From WHTF01 sp964482425 (GTDB taxonomy: Bacteria > Desulfobacterota > Binatia > UBA9968), in the NCBI GenBank assembly GCA_964482425.1, contig CAYZXN010000034.1:1-34357 (forward strand): 34,357 nucleotides of DNA, read 5' to 3'. Positions within the stretch are counted from its first letter, which is position 1. Every line of letters starts with the position of its first letter. This document shows positions 16,959-24,013 of the stretch, one piece after another. Under the pieces are notes generated by a model. That model saw only the letters and a program-made list of their open reading frames with translations, did not search any database and was not told the origin of the DNA. The position numbers and the translations under genes are program-made.

Positions 16959-17708
16959 ATGGACCGCTCGAAGTTCCGAGAACAGCTCCTGACTGTAATG
17001 GATCGCAAGCACCATTGGGCCTGGCCGGCATTTACCTCCGGGCGGGTGCACAAAGATCTCCTGCACCATCACCTCGAGCAAGAATACGCAACCTATGTGC
17101 GTGATTTTCCGGTAATGGTGGGACGCGCTTACGTCAGGTGTCCGATCTCCGCCGTGCGCAGAAGTCTGGCGGAGAACCTTTATGAAGAGGAGACCGGCGG
17201 TTTGGTTGCTGGAAGCCCTCATCCCGATCTGTTTCTCGAATATGCTAGGGGACTGGGTATGGATCTGAGCCGCTTCGACCGCGTGTCGCTGTTGCCGGCC
17301 GCAAAAGTTTATCGCCAGTTTCTCGATGATGCGACCCAGCGCTACGGTTGGGAAATTGCCGCGGCGGTCATCACGATCTTTGTTGAAGGTTCCAAGGATG
17401 AACGCAGGATTATCGATGTGAACTTGCCGGCGATGTCTCTTCCGCCGCTTGAAGAGCATCCGCTGGTCAAGCATTACGGCTTGCCCATCGGACATCTGGC
17501 TCTCACCAAGGCGCATCGCGAGGTGGAAGGCAATCACCGGGTTGCGGCGTGGGCCGCCATTCTCGACCATGTAAAGCCAACCCGGCGCGGACCGGTAGTG
17601 CGCGCAATGGAAGAAGCTCTAGCCAAGTGGTTGTCCTACCGGGACGCGGTGGCAGAGGTGTGCGGGGTCAGATTCGATGAGGGCAGTTACAACAGCGCGG
17701 TCGCATAG
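16959..17708 (+). CDS. Heme-oxygenase-like putative diiron oxidase (TenA/PqqC-like fold)
   Basis: A 249-residue all-helical protein of the iron-containing redox enzyme group. Candidate metal ligands are E76-E78 with H88 (ENLYEEE...HPDL), E143 (FVEGSKDE) and the H-x3-E-x2-H set H186/E190/H193 (HREVEGNH). The last is the spacing seen as H-x3-D/E-x2-H in heme-oxygenase-like diiron oxidases such as CADD. That points to a real metalloenzyme rather than a TenA thiaminase or cofactorless PqqC. No pqq or thiamine genes are nearby. CAGGAGGT precedes the ATG. It converges with a GlpC-like Fe-S protein gene 47 bases away. Substrate unknown. Confidence 0.75.
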   Translation: MDRSKFREQLLTVMDRKHHWAWPAFTSGRVHKDLLHHHLEQEYATYVRDFPVMVGRAYVRCPISAVRRSLAENLYEEETGGLVAGSPHPDLFLEYARGLGMDLSRFDRVSLLPAAKVYRQFLDDATQRYGWEIAAAVITIFVEGSKDERRIIDVNLPAMSLPPLEEHPLVKHYGLPIGHLALTKAHREVEGNHRVAAWAAILDHVKPTRRGPVVRAMEEALAKWLSYRDAVAEVCGVRFDEGSYNSAVA

Positions 17709-17755
17709 CGCAACTGCCGTCACGATTATAAATTCGCTGGGGCCGCAGATGGTGG

Positions 17756-19057
17756 TCAGCCGATCGACTCACCGCGATAACTCCTGGCCAGGATGTGCAT
17801 AGGATTCATCGGCCGGCTGCCGGTTCCCTGCTCGATTTGAATGGCGCCCAGTGGACAGTCCGAGCATGTGGCCTTCGGCTCTCCTGCGGACATTTCTCTG
17901 AAAGCGCGACTGCCCCACTTGAGGGATTGCTCAAAATTCTCTTTCTTCATCGCCCAAGTGCCATTGTGGCCCGAACATTCCTCGACAACTTTTACTTTCG
18001 TGTCCGGCAGGAGCGCGAGCACATCGCGGGTTTTGTACCCGACGTTTTGAGCTCGCAAATGGCACGGCATGTGATAGTTGAGCTGGCCGGCGCCGGTTTT
18101 GAAGTCTCTGTTTAACTTTCCTTGGGTCGCCAGACGGGCGAGAAATTCCATGGGATCGGACGTCCTGGCAGCCACTTGCCTGGCGTCTTCGGTTCCAAGC
18201 AACCTTGGATACTCAACCCGGATCATCTGCGAGCAAGTCGGATTGGTCGCCACGACGGTTCTACCATCGTTCACATGCCGCAATAGATCGGCGACGTTCT
18301 TTCCGGCCGCCTCTACGGCGCCTTCCATATCCCCGTTGTGCCACAGCGGCATACCGCAGCAACGCTCATAGGCGAACGAAACATCGACATTGTTGCGCGC
18401 CATGACTTCCAGCGTATCGAGACCGATTTCCGGTTCGTTGTAATTGACGTAGCAGGTGGAGAAGTAGGCGATCCTCGCATTGGCTTCTCCCCTGACCGGC
18501 TTATTGTTCGTGGCGAACTGCGCGGCAAAAGAGTTCGATGCGAAAGAGGGGAGTTTCTTGTCCTTATGAATGCCCGTGATGCTTTGCATCAATCGGCGGT
18601 TGAGCGCATTCTCATTGGCCCAATTGGCGACCGGCGCCGTTGCACTGCCGATTCTGCCCACCAGGTCGGGTTTGCCGAGGATCTTATCGCCGAAAGAAAC
18701 ACCGCGCCTCTTAACCTCCTGAGCCTTGGCGCGGGCTATCAAACGGGGAAAATCGATGTTCCATTCGTGATCGCCGGGCGTATAGGGGCACTTGATGTAG
18801 CAGAGCTTGCATTGAAAACACAGGTCGACGATCTGTTTGACGTCTTCGGCTTTCAATTTTTTGGTATCGACCTCGGCGTATTTGCCTTCGGTGCAATAAT
18901 CGTCAATGGCGTCAAACATCTTCGGAAAACTACCGCAGAACTTCACGCACATGCGGCAGTCCGCGCACAGGCTGAAAACACGCTCGACTTCCGAGCGCAA
19001 GTCTTTTTCATCGTAATAGCGTGAATCGGTCGGGTCGTAGGCGTGCTTGTTATCCAT
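17756..19057 (-). CDS. GlpC/HdrD-like iron-sulfur protein (2x[4Fe-4S], CCG domains)
   Basis: A 433-residue electron-transfer protein. Two ferredoxin-type clusters are seen: C31-C34-C37-C41 (CADCRMCVKFC) and C80-C83-C86-C90 (CFQCKLCYIKCP). Two cysteine-rich (CCG) modules follow: TCYVNYNEPEIG...ERCCGMPLW, and MPCHLR...EECSGHNGTW, where the second has CSG instead of CCG. Layout and length match GlpC and glycolate oxidase Fe-S subunits, which partner FAD dehydrogenases and reduce quinone. No such FAD partner is in the window, so the electron donor is unknown. AAAGGAG lies upstream of the ATG. Confidence 0.9.
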   Translation of the reverse strand: MDNKHAYDPTDSRYYDEKDLRSEVERVFSLCADCRMCVKFCGSFPKMFDAIDDYCTEGKYAEVDTKKLKAEDVKQIVDLCFQCKLCYIKCPYTPGDHEWNIDFPRLIARAKAQEVKRRGVSFGDKILGKPDLVGRIGSATAPVANWANENALNRRLMQSITGIHKDKKLPSFASNSFAAQFATNNKPVRGEANARIAYFSTCYVNYNEPEIGLDTLEVMARNNVDVSFAYERCCGMPLWHNGDMEGAVEAAGKNVADLLRHVNDGRTVVATNPTCSQMIRVEYPRLLGTEDARQVAARTSDPMEFLARLATQGKLNRDFKTGAGQLNYHMPCHLRAQNVGYKTRDVLALLPDTKVKVVEECSGHNGTWAMKKENFEQSLKWGSRAFREMSAGEPKATCSDCPLGAIQIEQGTGSRPMNPMHILARSYRGESIG

Positions 19058-19444
19058 GGCGGATCTCCTTTGGCGAACGGATCAGACAACCGCCGGTATC
19101 TTCTCAGGTGAGTGGCGTGTTTGTCGTTTTCCTTTTTTTCATGCGGCGAGTAGTTGAGCAAATTGACCCTGTTTCGAGGGCGTCCGGCAGGCCAACCTAG
19201 CTGAAAAAAGACTCGTTTACGTCAGTGACTTTGTTGGACTGCACGCAAACCGCTTGCGGTTGTTCGCACGTCGAAGTCAGTTGCAGTATTAGTGCAAAGG
19301 TTAATCATTATCAATGCCGGTCGGTATCCAACGCGGCGCCCAAGCGAAAGGCTTGAGGTCGGATTTCTGCGAAGTTGTTGCACGCTCCCGCCTCGATTAA
19401 CTTTTTTTGCCCCGGCACGTCTAATTCGCCAAGGAGGATGAGTC
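19058..19444. other. Longest intergenic region, divergent, likely regulatory
   Basis: 387 bases between the divergent Fe-S protein and secreted protein genes. No supportable gene is present. It holds T-rich stretches near 19127 and 19402, a short palindrome AACCGC-TT-GCGGTT (19248-19261) that could be an operator, and a Fur-box-like site (separate entry). The distance and A/T-rich islands suggest promoters for both neighbours, but I could not fix -35/-10 pairs. Confidence 0.5.
19294..19312. promoter_or_regulatory. Candidate Fur box
   Basis: GCAAAGGTTAATCATTATC matches the classic 19-base Fur consensus (GATAATGATAATCATTATC) at 15 positions, including all ten of the right half. It lies about 130 bases upstream of the secreted protein start and 240 bases from the Fe-S protein start. 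No Fur gene is in the window, and the classic consensus is from gamma-proteobacteria, so regulation by iron is a hypothesis. Confidence 0.4.
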
Positions 19445-19933
19445 ATGAGAATCTACAAGATCTTTATAGGGTTGGGCGCCGGAGTGTTTTCGACGCTGCT
19501 CATCAGCGAGACAGTTTTCGCCGATAGCCGCTATCGGGGTCGGCCTGGCGAGGTCCGTCAAGAATACCGCGAGTTACAAAAAAGCAGGGCAGCGCTGCAA
19601 AAGGACCTGTTCGAGCTTAGGAAAGACCGGGCTGAATTGCATCGCGACATCCGCAGAGGTGCCTCGCCCCGTGAGATCGCGCGAGCCAGGGAAGAGGTGA
19701 GAGAAAGCGCGAGAGAGGTCGCCCGTAGTCGCCGGGATTTCAGCCGCGACCGGGCCGAGCTACGCCGGGACTTGGATAGATCCGGCTACGGAAATTCCCG
19801 ATACGAACGTTATCAAGACCGGGGAAACCACTATGGTTGGTGGAACAACGACAATCGCTGGGATCGTCGCCGGAGCAGTTGGTGGAATAACGACCGGGGC
19901 GGTTGGTACGGTTGGTGGAATAATCACCGTTAG
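19445..19933 (+). CDS. Small secreted charged coiled-coil protein with WWNN repeats
   Basis: A 162-residue protein of unknown function. A signal peptide is clear (RIYKIF start, hydrophobic GLGAGVFSTLLISETV, likely cleavage after VFA at 27). Residues 35-112 are a highly charged Arg/Glu/Asp-rich helix with alanine and leucine at heptad-like spacing, probably a long coiled coil. The tail (about 114-162) is rich in Tyr, Trp, Asn, Gly and Arg, with three WWNN motifs at 132, 146 and 157. AAGGAGG lies upstream of the ATG. Such proteins may sit in the periplasm or bind the cell surface or metal; nothing here proves that. Confidence 0.8.
   Translation: MRIYKIFIGLGAGVFSTLLISETVFADSRYRGRPGEVRQEYRELQKSRAALQKDLFELRKDRAELHRDIRRGASPREIARAREEVRESAREVARSRRDFSRDRAELRRDLDRSGYGNSRYERYQDRGNHYGWWNNDNRWDRRRSSWWNNDRGGWYGWWNNHR
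19838..19924 (+). repeat. Three short imperfect coding repeats (WWNN)
   Basis: Copies of TTGGTGGAAYAAY begin near 19837, 19879 and 19912, all in frame inside the secreted protein gene. Spacing is 42 then 33 bases. The last two copies share TTGGTGGAATAA. They look like small in-gene duplications. Confidence 0.65.
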
Positions 19934-19982
19934 CACGGCGGTCTGTTTAAGATTCTGGGGCAGATTAGCTCTACACTCGAAA

Positions 19983-20012
19983 GGGGGCGGTTATGCACCG
20001 CCTCCTTCCTTC
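19983..20012 (+). terminator. Possible intrinsic terminator after the secreted protein gene
   Basis: GGGGGCGGT (19983-19991), loop TATGC, then ACCGCCTCC (19997-20005): a nine-base stem with one G-U pair, followed by TTCCTTCC. The stem is GC-rich and about 50 bases after the stop codon; the T tract is interrupted by C. Confidence 0.5.
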
Positions 20013-20143
20013 CGCTTATCCCGATTTGGCAATCTTGACTTCAACGTCGCGCGCGCTCTATAAGCGATTATTCGCTATCGCGGTGCTCGGAAGATCATTG
20101 CCGGCGCTCACGGCGAGTACTACTCCTTGTCTCTGTCATGCAC

Positions 20144-20149
20144 AGGAGG
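20144..20149 (+). promoter_or_regulatory. Ribosome binding site deciding a GTG start
   Basis: AGGAGG lies four bases before GTG 20154. A TTG at 20127 is in frame but has no ribosome binding site, and the protein family begins with the DTH segment right after the GTG. The short spacer is slightly unusual. Confidence 0.6.
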
Positions 20150-20153
20150 TGCG

Positions 20154-21332
20154 GTGATTATCGACTGTGATACACACTTGATGCCGAAGGACGCCTTCGA
20201 TCGTATTGGCGGCAGCCTTGCTGCGCGCAAGCCGGTGCTTCAATTCAACCAAGACGGCCTCTATGTTGACGCTCAATTCCCGGGTCACACGCCAATTTCA
20301 GGTACCAGTCCGCTGGGCGCGCCGGGATCGGGCGCCATGTTCCGCAGTTTGTGGGACGTCGAAGCGCGCATGATCGACTACGATACGCGGCTCGGCATCG
20401 AGCAGCAGTTCGTCCTGCCGCAATTCTCAGGCTGGTGGTCCTATGTGATAGAAGCCGAGCTCGCCACGCGCATGGCACGCTCCCATAACGAGGCAATGCT
20501 GAACGTCATGAAGCAATTCGCCGGCAGAATCTTCGGTGTGGCGCTGGTGGCGTTGCAGGACGTCCCGGCGTCGATCCGTGAATTGGAATGGGCCAGGGAA
20601 AATGGCTTTAAGGCCGCTGTCATCGACAAGGTTTTTCCAGTCAAGGAACATCCTTATGGCGAACCCCTCGGCAGCCGCCGCGAGCTCTGGCCGTTCTTTC
20701 AGAAAGCCGAGGAGCTGGACATGCCGCTTTACTTGCACAACGTCCAGCATGGCCATCGCATCAGCAATCTGCCGCTGTTTCAAAGGGACGGTCTTTATGT
20801 GTTTGCACCCCAGGAAGGACAGATGAGCCTGGTATCGTTGTTTACCAGCGGCTTATTGGATGTCTATCCGAAGCTGCAGTTCATTTTTACCGAGGCCGGC
20901 ACGTCCTTTATCAAGCCGCTGGTGCAACGTTTGGATAAAATCCTCGAGGCGCCGCCGCTTGATTATGACGATCAGGAAGAATCGCCGTTAGCTAACGCCA
21001 ACTTATCCAAAACTGGCGAGAAGCTGCGCCGGGCACGCGCCATCCAGCCCGGGAAGGAATTTCTCGAAAAGAATGAACGCGCCGCGAGTCATTACTTCAA
21101 GAATAATTTTTCTTTCACCATAGAGACCGAGGAGCCGGAATTGTCCGAAGCCATCGATTTTCTCGGTCCCGAACGGTTCCTTTTTGCCACCGATTATCCG
21201 CACGACGATCCTGGCGGACGGATGAAATTCCAAGACGTGGAGTTGCTCAGAAATCATGCGAAAATTCCGGAACCGCACAAGGAATTGATCCGCTGGAAAA
21301 ACGCCATGCGGCTGTTTCATCTGGACTCGTGA
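20154..21332 (+). CDS. Amidohydrolase family protein (COG2159)
   Basis: A 392-residue amidohydrolase_2 protein. Metal-site features are the N-terminal IDCDTHLMP, a barrel histidine in MPLYLHNVQHGH, FTEAGTSFIKPL in place of the usual strand with glutamate, and ATDYPHDDPGG with the catalytic aspartate. Residues 270-310 are an extra charged insertion (PPLDYDDQEES...). Members hydrolyse or decarboxylate ring compounds; the substrate is unknown. GTG start (see ribosome binding site). The Nudix gene follows within 40 bases on the same strand. It is distinct from the amidohydrolase at 4097-5200, and the two do not look like a recent duplication. Confidence 0.9.
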   Translation: MIIDCDTHLMPKDAFDRIGGSLAARKPVLQFNQDGLYVDAQFPGHTPISGTSPLGAPGSGAMFRSLWDVEARMIDYDTRLGIEQQFVLPQFSGWWSYVIEAELATRMARSHNEAMLNVMKQFAGRIFGVALVALQDVPASIRELEWARENGFKAAVIDKVFPVKEHPYGEPLGSRRELWPFFQKAEELDMPLYLHNVQHGHRISNLPLFQRDGLYVFAPQEGQMSLVSLFTSGLLDVYPKLQFIFTEAGTSFIKPLVQRLDKILEAPPLDYDDQEESPLANANLSKTGEKLRRARAIQPGKEFLEKNERAASHYFKNNFSFTIETEEPELSEAIDFLGPERFLFATDYPHDDPGGRMKFQDVELLRNHAKIPEPHKELIRWKNAMRLFHLDS

Positions 21333-21365
21333 TGGATGCTTTGCGTTTTTTGCGTCGTGCGGGCC

Positions 21366-21854
21366 ATGCCAATACCTGAACGCTATAATCTCGGCTACAA
21401 CATCGGCGTCGGCGGGGCCGTCGTGCGTAACGGCGAGTTGTTACTGGTGCGCCGCGCGTCGCGCCACGGCCGCGGCAACTGGCAATTGCCCGGCGGTTTC
21501 ATCGAACCCGACGAAACCATCGAGCAGGCGGTGGTTCGCGAAGTGCAGGAAGAGGCCGGCGTATTGGCTGAAGTCGAAGCCGTGCTCGGCCTGCGTAACC
21601 GCTATGATCCCGAGTCCGGTAACGGCGTATACATTATTCTCTTGTTGAAGCCGGTGGGCGGTGAGCCTGCCGCCGATAATCATGAGGTCGATCAAGCCGG
21701 CTATTTTAATCTGGAACAGATTCGCGGGTTAAGTCCGTTACCGCCAGTGAATTGGGAAATCGCCCAACGCGTGCTCGCGCCGGATCGGCGCTTGCTTTAT
21801 CCCAAGCCGCTGGCCAACCTCAATGGCGCAAAGTATACGCTCTTCGTGGGTTGA
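21366..21854 (+). CDS. Nudix hydrolase
   Basis: A 162-residue Nudix protein (172 if the in-frame ATG at 21336, four bases after the amidohydrolase stop, is used). The Nudix box G-x5-E-x7-R-E-U-x-E-E-x-G-U is complete: it starts in GGFIEPDE and ends in REVQEEAGVL. These enzymes cleave nucleoside diphosphates linked to another group; specificity is unknown. I prefer the later ATG because the extra MLCVFCVVRA does not look like native sequence, but neither start has a good ribosome binding site. Likely co-transcribed with the amidohydrolase. Confidence 0.88.
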   Translation: MPIPERYNLGYNIGVGGAVVRNGELLLVRRASRHGRGNWQLPGGFIEPDETIEQAVVREVQEEAGVLAEVEAVLGLRNRYDPESGNGVYIILLLKPVGGEPAADNHEVDQAGYFNLEQIRGLSPLPPVNWEIAQRVLAPDRRLLYPKPLANLNGAKYTLFVG

Positions 21855-21933
21855 GTCTGTGTCTCTCCACGGCAACTCGTTGGAAATTTTCGTCGTTAGT
21901 TTAGTGACTGAAGCGGAAGGGTTCTCTTTGCCG

Positions 21934-21965
21934 CTCATCCTGACGGAGCCGACGAAGGATCCTGC
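21934..21965. repeat. REP-like intergenic sequence, single copy here
   Basis: The string CTCATCCTGACGGAGCCGACGAAGGATCC has the shape of abundant intergenic palindromic elements in some soil bacteria (CTCATCCTGAG...CGAAGGAT) with ATCCT/AGGAT ends. It lies in a 278-base gap without a gene. A weaker related string, CCTTCGTATCTCGCAATGAC, is near 25983. Without a genome-wide count this is only a resemblance. Confidence 0.3.
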
Positions 21966-22132
21966 GTTTACTTTCTAACGCAAAACAAAACCTTCACTAA
22001 AGCTTGGGTGGCGGCCTGAACGGTTCTTTGCCATCGCACCATCATTATACCGGCGGGTAGAAAAGCCAATCCGAAGGAGCGATGTTCTAGGCGCAGCAGT
22101 ACAGCCGGATTCTTTCGGCCGCTGCCCAACCT

Positions 22133-23065
22133 TTAGACCGGCTCATTCCATATATGACTGAAGCGGGTCGCGACCACCTGCTCGTATGGGACAGGAGCCG
22201 CAAGTAAGCCAATGTCCTGGGCGAAGCGATTCATGCTGGTTACTTTTTCGGCAGAAATCGTCGGGTCGTAGTAGGGGAGATCGCGCCGGATCAGTTCGGC
22301 GATTATTTCCGCTTCCGCTGCGGGAAAGCGCTTCTTGCCAACCTCTGTGGCGAGGGCCAAATCTTCGCGTAACGCCTTATGCGCTTTCATGAGCGCGCGA
22401 ATGGCGCCTGCCGCGCTTTCGGGCTCATCATCGATTCTCCTTTCAGTGGCGACCAACGCTGAAAACGTGTAGTCGCGGGCCGGAGCCGGACCATCGCCGC
22501 GCCGCACGTCGAGAACCATTGTTCCCACGCCCCGCCGCAGGGCAACTTCGCAGCCCATGCCGTTGGCCCAAAAGCCGTCGAGCTTGCCTTCTTCCAAAGC
22601 CTTGGCCGCAGACAAGCCGAAAGAGACGTTGGGTCCGGCGGCGCCGGGAATCGGCATGATCTGCACGCCTTCTTTTTCCGGATCGATGCCAGCCTCCAGC
22701 AACATTCTTTGCAGGCTGAGATTGACGCCGGGCGCCGCGCCGATGCGCAGGCCTTTGACGATGTTCAAATCGCCTCGATGCGCATTAAGATCGCTGCGGA
22801 CCACCAGAAACCAGTACGTGTGCTGGGCGACCGCTGCCAGCAGTTTCGCTCCTTGCCAATTGGGAAAGGCCAGCAACGTGGCGTGTGCCGAGCCCACGAC
22901 AAAATCGAGTTGGCCATCGCGCAATGCTTCGAAGGTTTTCGGCACGGGGAACAATAAATCGATGCTCGCGTCGAGCCCTTCGGATTTGAAGAAGCCAAGC
23001 TCGACCGCAGCGATGGCGGGGAAGTAAGAGTTCGAGACCAGGTCAGGTACGGCAATACGGATCAT
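22133..23065 (-). CDS. NMT1/SsuA-like substrate-binding domain protein without signal peptide
   Basis: A 310-residue type 2 periplasmic-binding-fold protein: RIAVPDLVSNSYFPAIAAVELGFF, then GQLDFVVGSAHATLLAF, GLRIGAAPGVNLSLQRMLLEAGI and KLDGFWANG are the usual steps of the NMT1/ThiY/SsuA family. The N-terminus enters directly into the first strand, with no signal peptide or lipobox and no room for one upstream. No ABC permease or ATPase is adjacent. It may be a cytoplasmic sensor or enzyme; Thi5-like pyrimidine synthases share this fold, but the CCCFC motif of Thi5 is absent. Ligand unknown. Confidence 0.8.
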   Translation of the reverse strand: MIRIAVPDLVSNSYFPAIAAVELGFFKSEGLDASIDLLFPVPKTFEALRDGQLDFVVGSAHATLLAFPNWQGAKLLAAVAQHTYWFLVVRSDLNAHRGDLNIVKGLRIGAAPGVNLSLQRMLLEAGIDPEKEGVQIMPIPGAAGPNVSFGLSAAKALEEGKLDGFWANGMGCEVALRRGVGTMVLDVRRGDGPAPARDYTFSALVATERRIDDEPESAAGAIRALMKAHKALREDLALATEVGKKRFPAAEAEIIAELIRRDLPYYDPTISAEKVTSMNRFAQDIGLLAAPVPYEQVVATRFSHIWNEPV

Positions 23066-23192
23066 GTTCGTCCTAGGATTGTAGTTATTTGAACTCTGGC
23101 GTTGATCCTTGAGCGGTGGAACTTTTGAACATCAGCCTCTTTAGCGCGAGTTGTGAGCGTTTAATACATTCGATGGAGTCATATGGAGCGTA

Positions 23193-23543
23193 TTAGTCTG
23201 CCAGAGGGACCGTCATGAAGATATGCGGCTCGCTGCCCAAAACTCGCGAGGTGTGACCTTCGCCGGTAGTATCATCGGCAAGCATAACGTCGCCGGTCTT
23301 GAAAATTCGTTTCACGCCATTGCTGGCTTCGATTTCCCAGGAGCCGGAAAGCGTGACGAGAAATTGCCGCCGCGGCGCAGGATGGCGTTCCAGAAAAAGT
23401 CCCGCGGGCGCGCAACGGAAAACAGCGGTGGTCGCGGTTCGCGCATCGGTGGTCAGCATAGGCTGATTGCCACCGAAGTGGAGCTCTATTTCCTCAAAAT
23501 GGGACTTCTGATCTTCACCGCTATACAGTCTCACGATTTTCAT
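23193..23543 (-). CDS. Small cupin-domain protein
   Basis: A 116-residue single cupin. Recognisable parts are LFLERHPAPRRQFLVTLSGSWEIEAS (motif 1 region, with a histidine but few other metal ligands), GVKRIFKTGDVMLADDTTGEGHTSRV (motif 2 with the terminal histidine) and PHIFMTVPL. It may bind a metal weakly or not at all. Start chosen at ATG 23543 with CAGGAG seven bases upstream; the open frame extends 48 codons further but overlaps the HbpS-like gene. Last gene of the PPOX-AlgH-HbpS-cupin run. Confidence 0.8.
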   Translation of the reverse strand: MKIVRLYSGEDQKSHFEEIELHFGGNQPMLTTDARTATTAVFRCAPAGLFLERHPAPRRQFLVTLSGSWEIEASNGVKRIFKTGDVMLADDTTGEGHTSRVLGSEPHIFMTVPLAD

Positions 23544-23550
23544 TTTCACG

Positions 23551-23556
23551 CTCCTG
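23551..23556 (-). promoter_or_regulatory. Ribosome binding site deciding the cupin start
   Basis: CAGGAG on the minus strand, seven bases before ATG 23543. It rules out the longer reading into the preceding gene. Confidence 0.6.
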
Positions 23557-23577
23557 TCTGATCGGGACGCTCCGGCA

Positions 23578-24000
23578 TCAAACTTTAAATTCCAGTCCTG
23601 CGGCCTGAATACCGGCGATGACGCAGGCTTCATCCTCGTCGGCGCTGGCGCCACTGGCGCCGGCCGCGCCGATGATCGTTCCACCATCCATGATCAGCAC
23701 GCCGCCGGCGACCGGCACTACCTTGCCGGCGGTCATGTCGGATAGCGCTCCGAGAAACGCCGGCAGCTCTTTCAGTCGATTGCCGAGATGACGGCTGGAC
23801 TCTCCCATGCCGATGGCGCCCCATGCTTTGCTGACGGCGATCTGCGGCCGCATGATACTGGCGCCGTCAGCGCGCTTCAAAGCCTTGACGTGACCGCCGT
23901 CATCGAGGACGGCAACGCAGAGCGGTCTGATCTTCAGTTCACGCGCTTTTTCCAAAGCAGTATCGACGATGACGCTGGCTTTTGCCAGATCCAGTTTCAT
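23578..24000 (-). CDS. GlcG/HbpS-family (DUF336) protein
   Basis: A 140-residue protein with the typical family course: an N-terminal helix (LAKASVIVDTALEKA), CVAVLDDGGHVKALKRADGAS, the PQIAVSKAWGAI helix, GGVLIMDGGTIIGAAGASGASADEDEACVIAGI. Relatives include the heme-degrading sensor HbpS and PduO C-terminal domains. Heme or cobalamin binding is a family possibility, not something seen here. It starts 13 bases after the AlgH stop and ends 34 bases before the cupin start, a tight operon. Confidence 0.9.
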   Translation of the reverse strand: MKLDLAKASVIVDTALEKARELKIRPLCVAVLDDGGHVKALKRADGASIMRPQIAVSKAWGAIGMGESSRHLGNRLKELPAFLGALSDMTAGKVVPVAGGVLIMDGGTIIGAAGASGASADEDEACVIAGIQAAGLEFKV

Positions 24001-24013
24001 AAGTTTTCTCGTT

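Noticed and set aside
18338..19024. 228-codon plus-strand frame opposite the Fe-S protein
   Set aside because: It is the antisense shadow of the cysteine-rich gene, whose motifs are unmistakable.
19222..19446. Small minus-strand frame in the long gap
   Set aside because: No ribosome binding site, ordinary shadow composition, and it covers the likely regulatory sites.
22133..23065. Thi5-like HMP-phosphate synthase identity for the NMT1-like protein
   Set aside because: The CCCFC iron-binding motif is absent.
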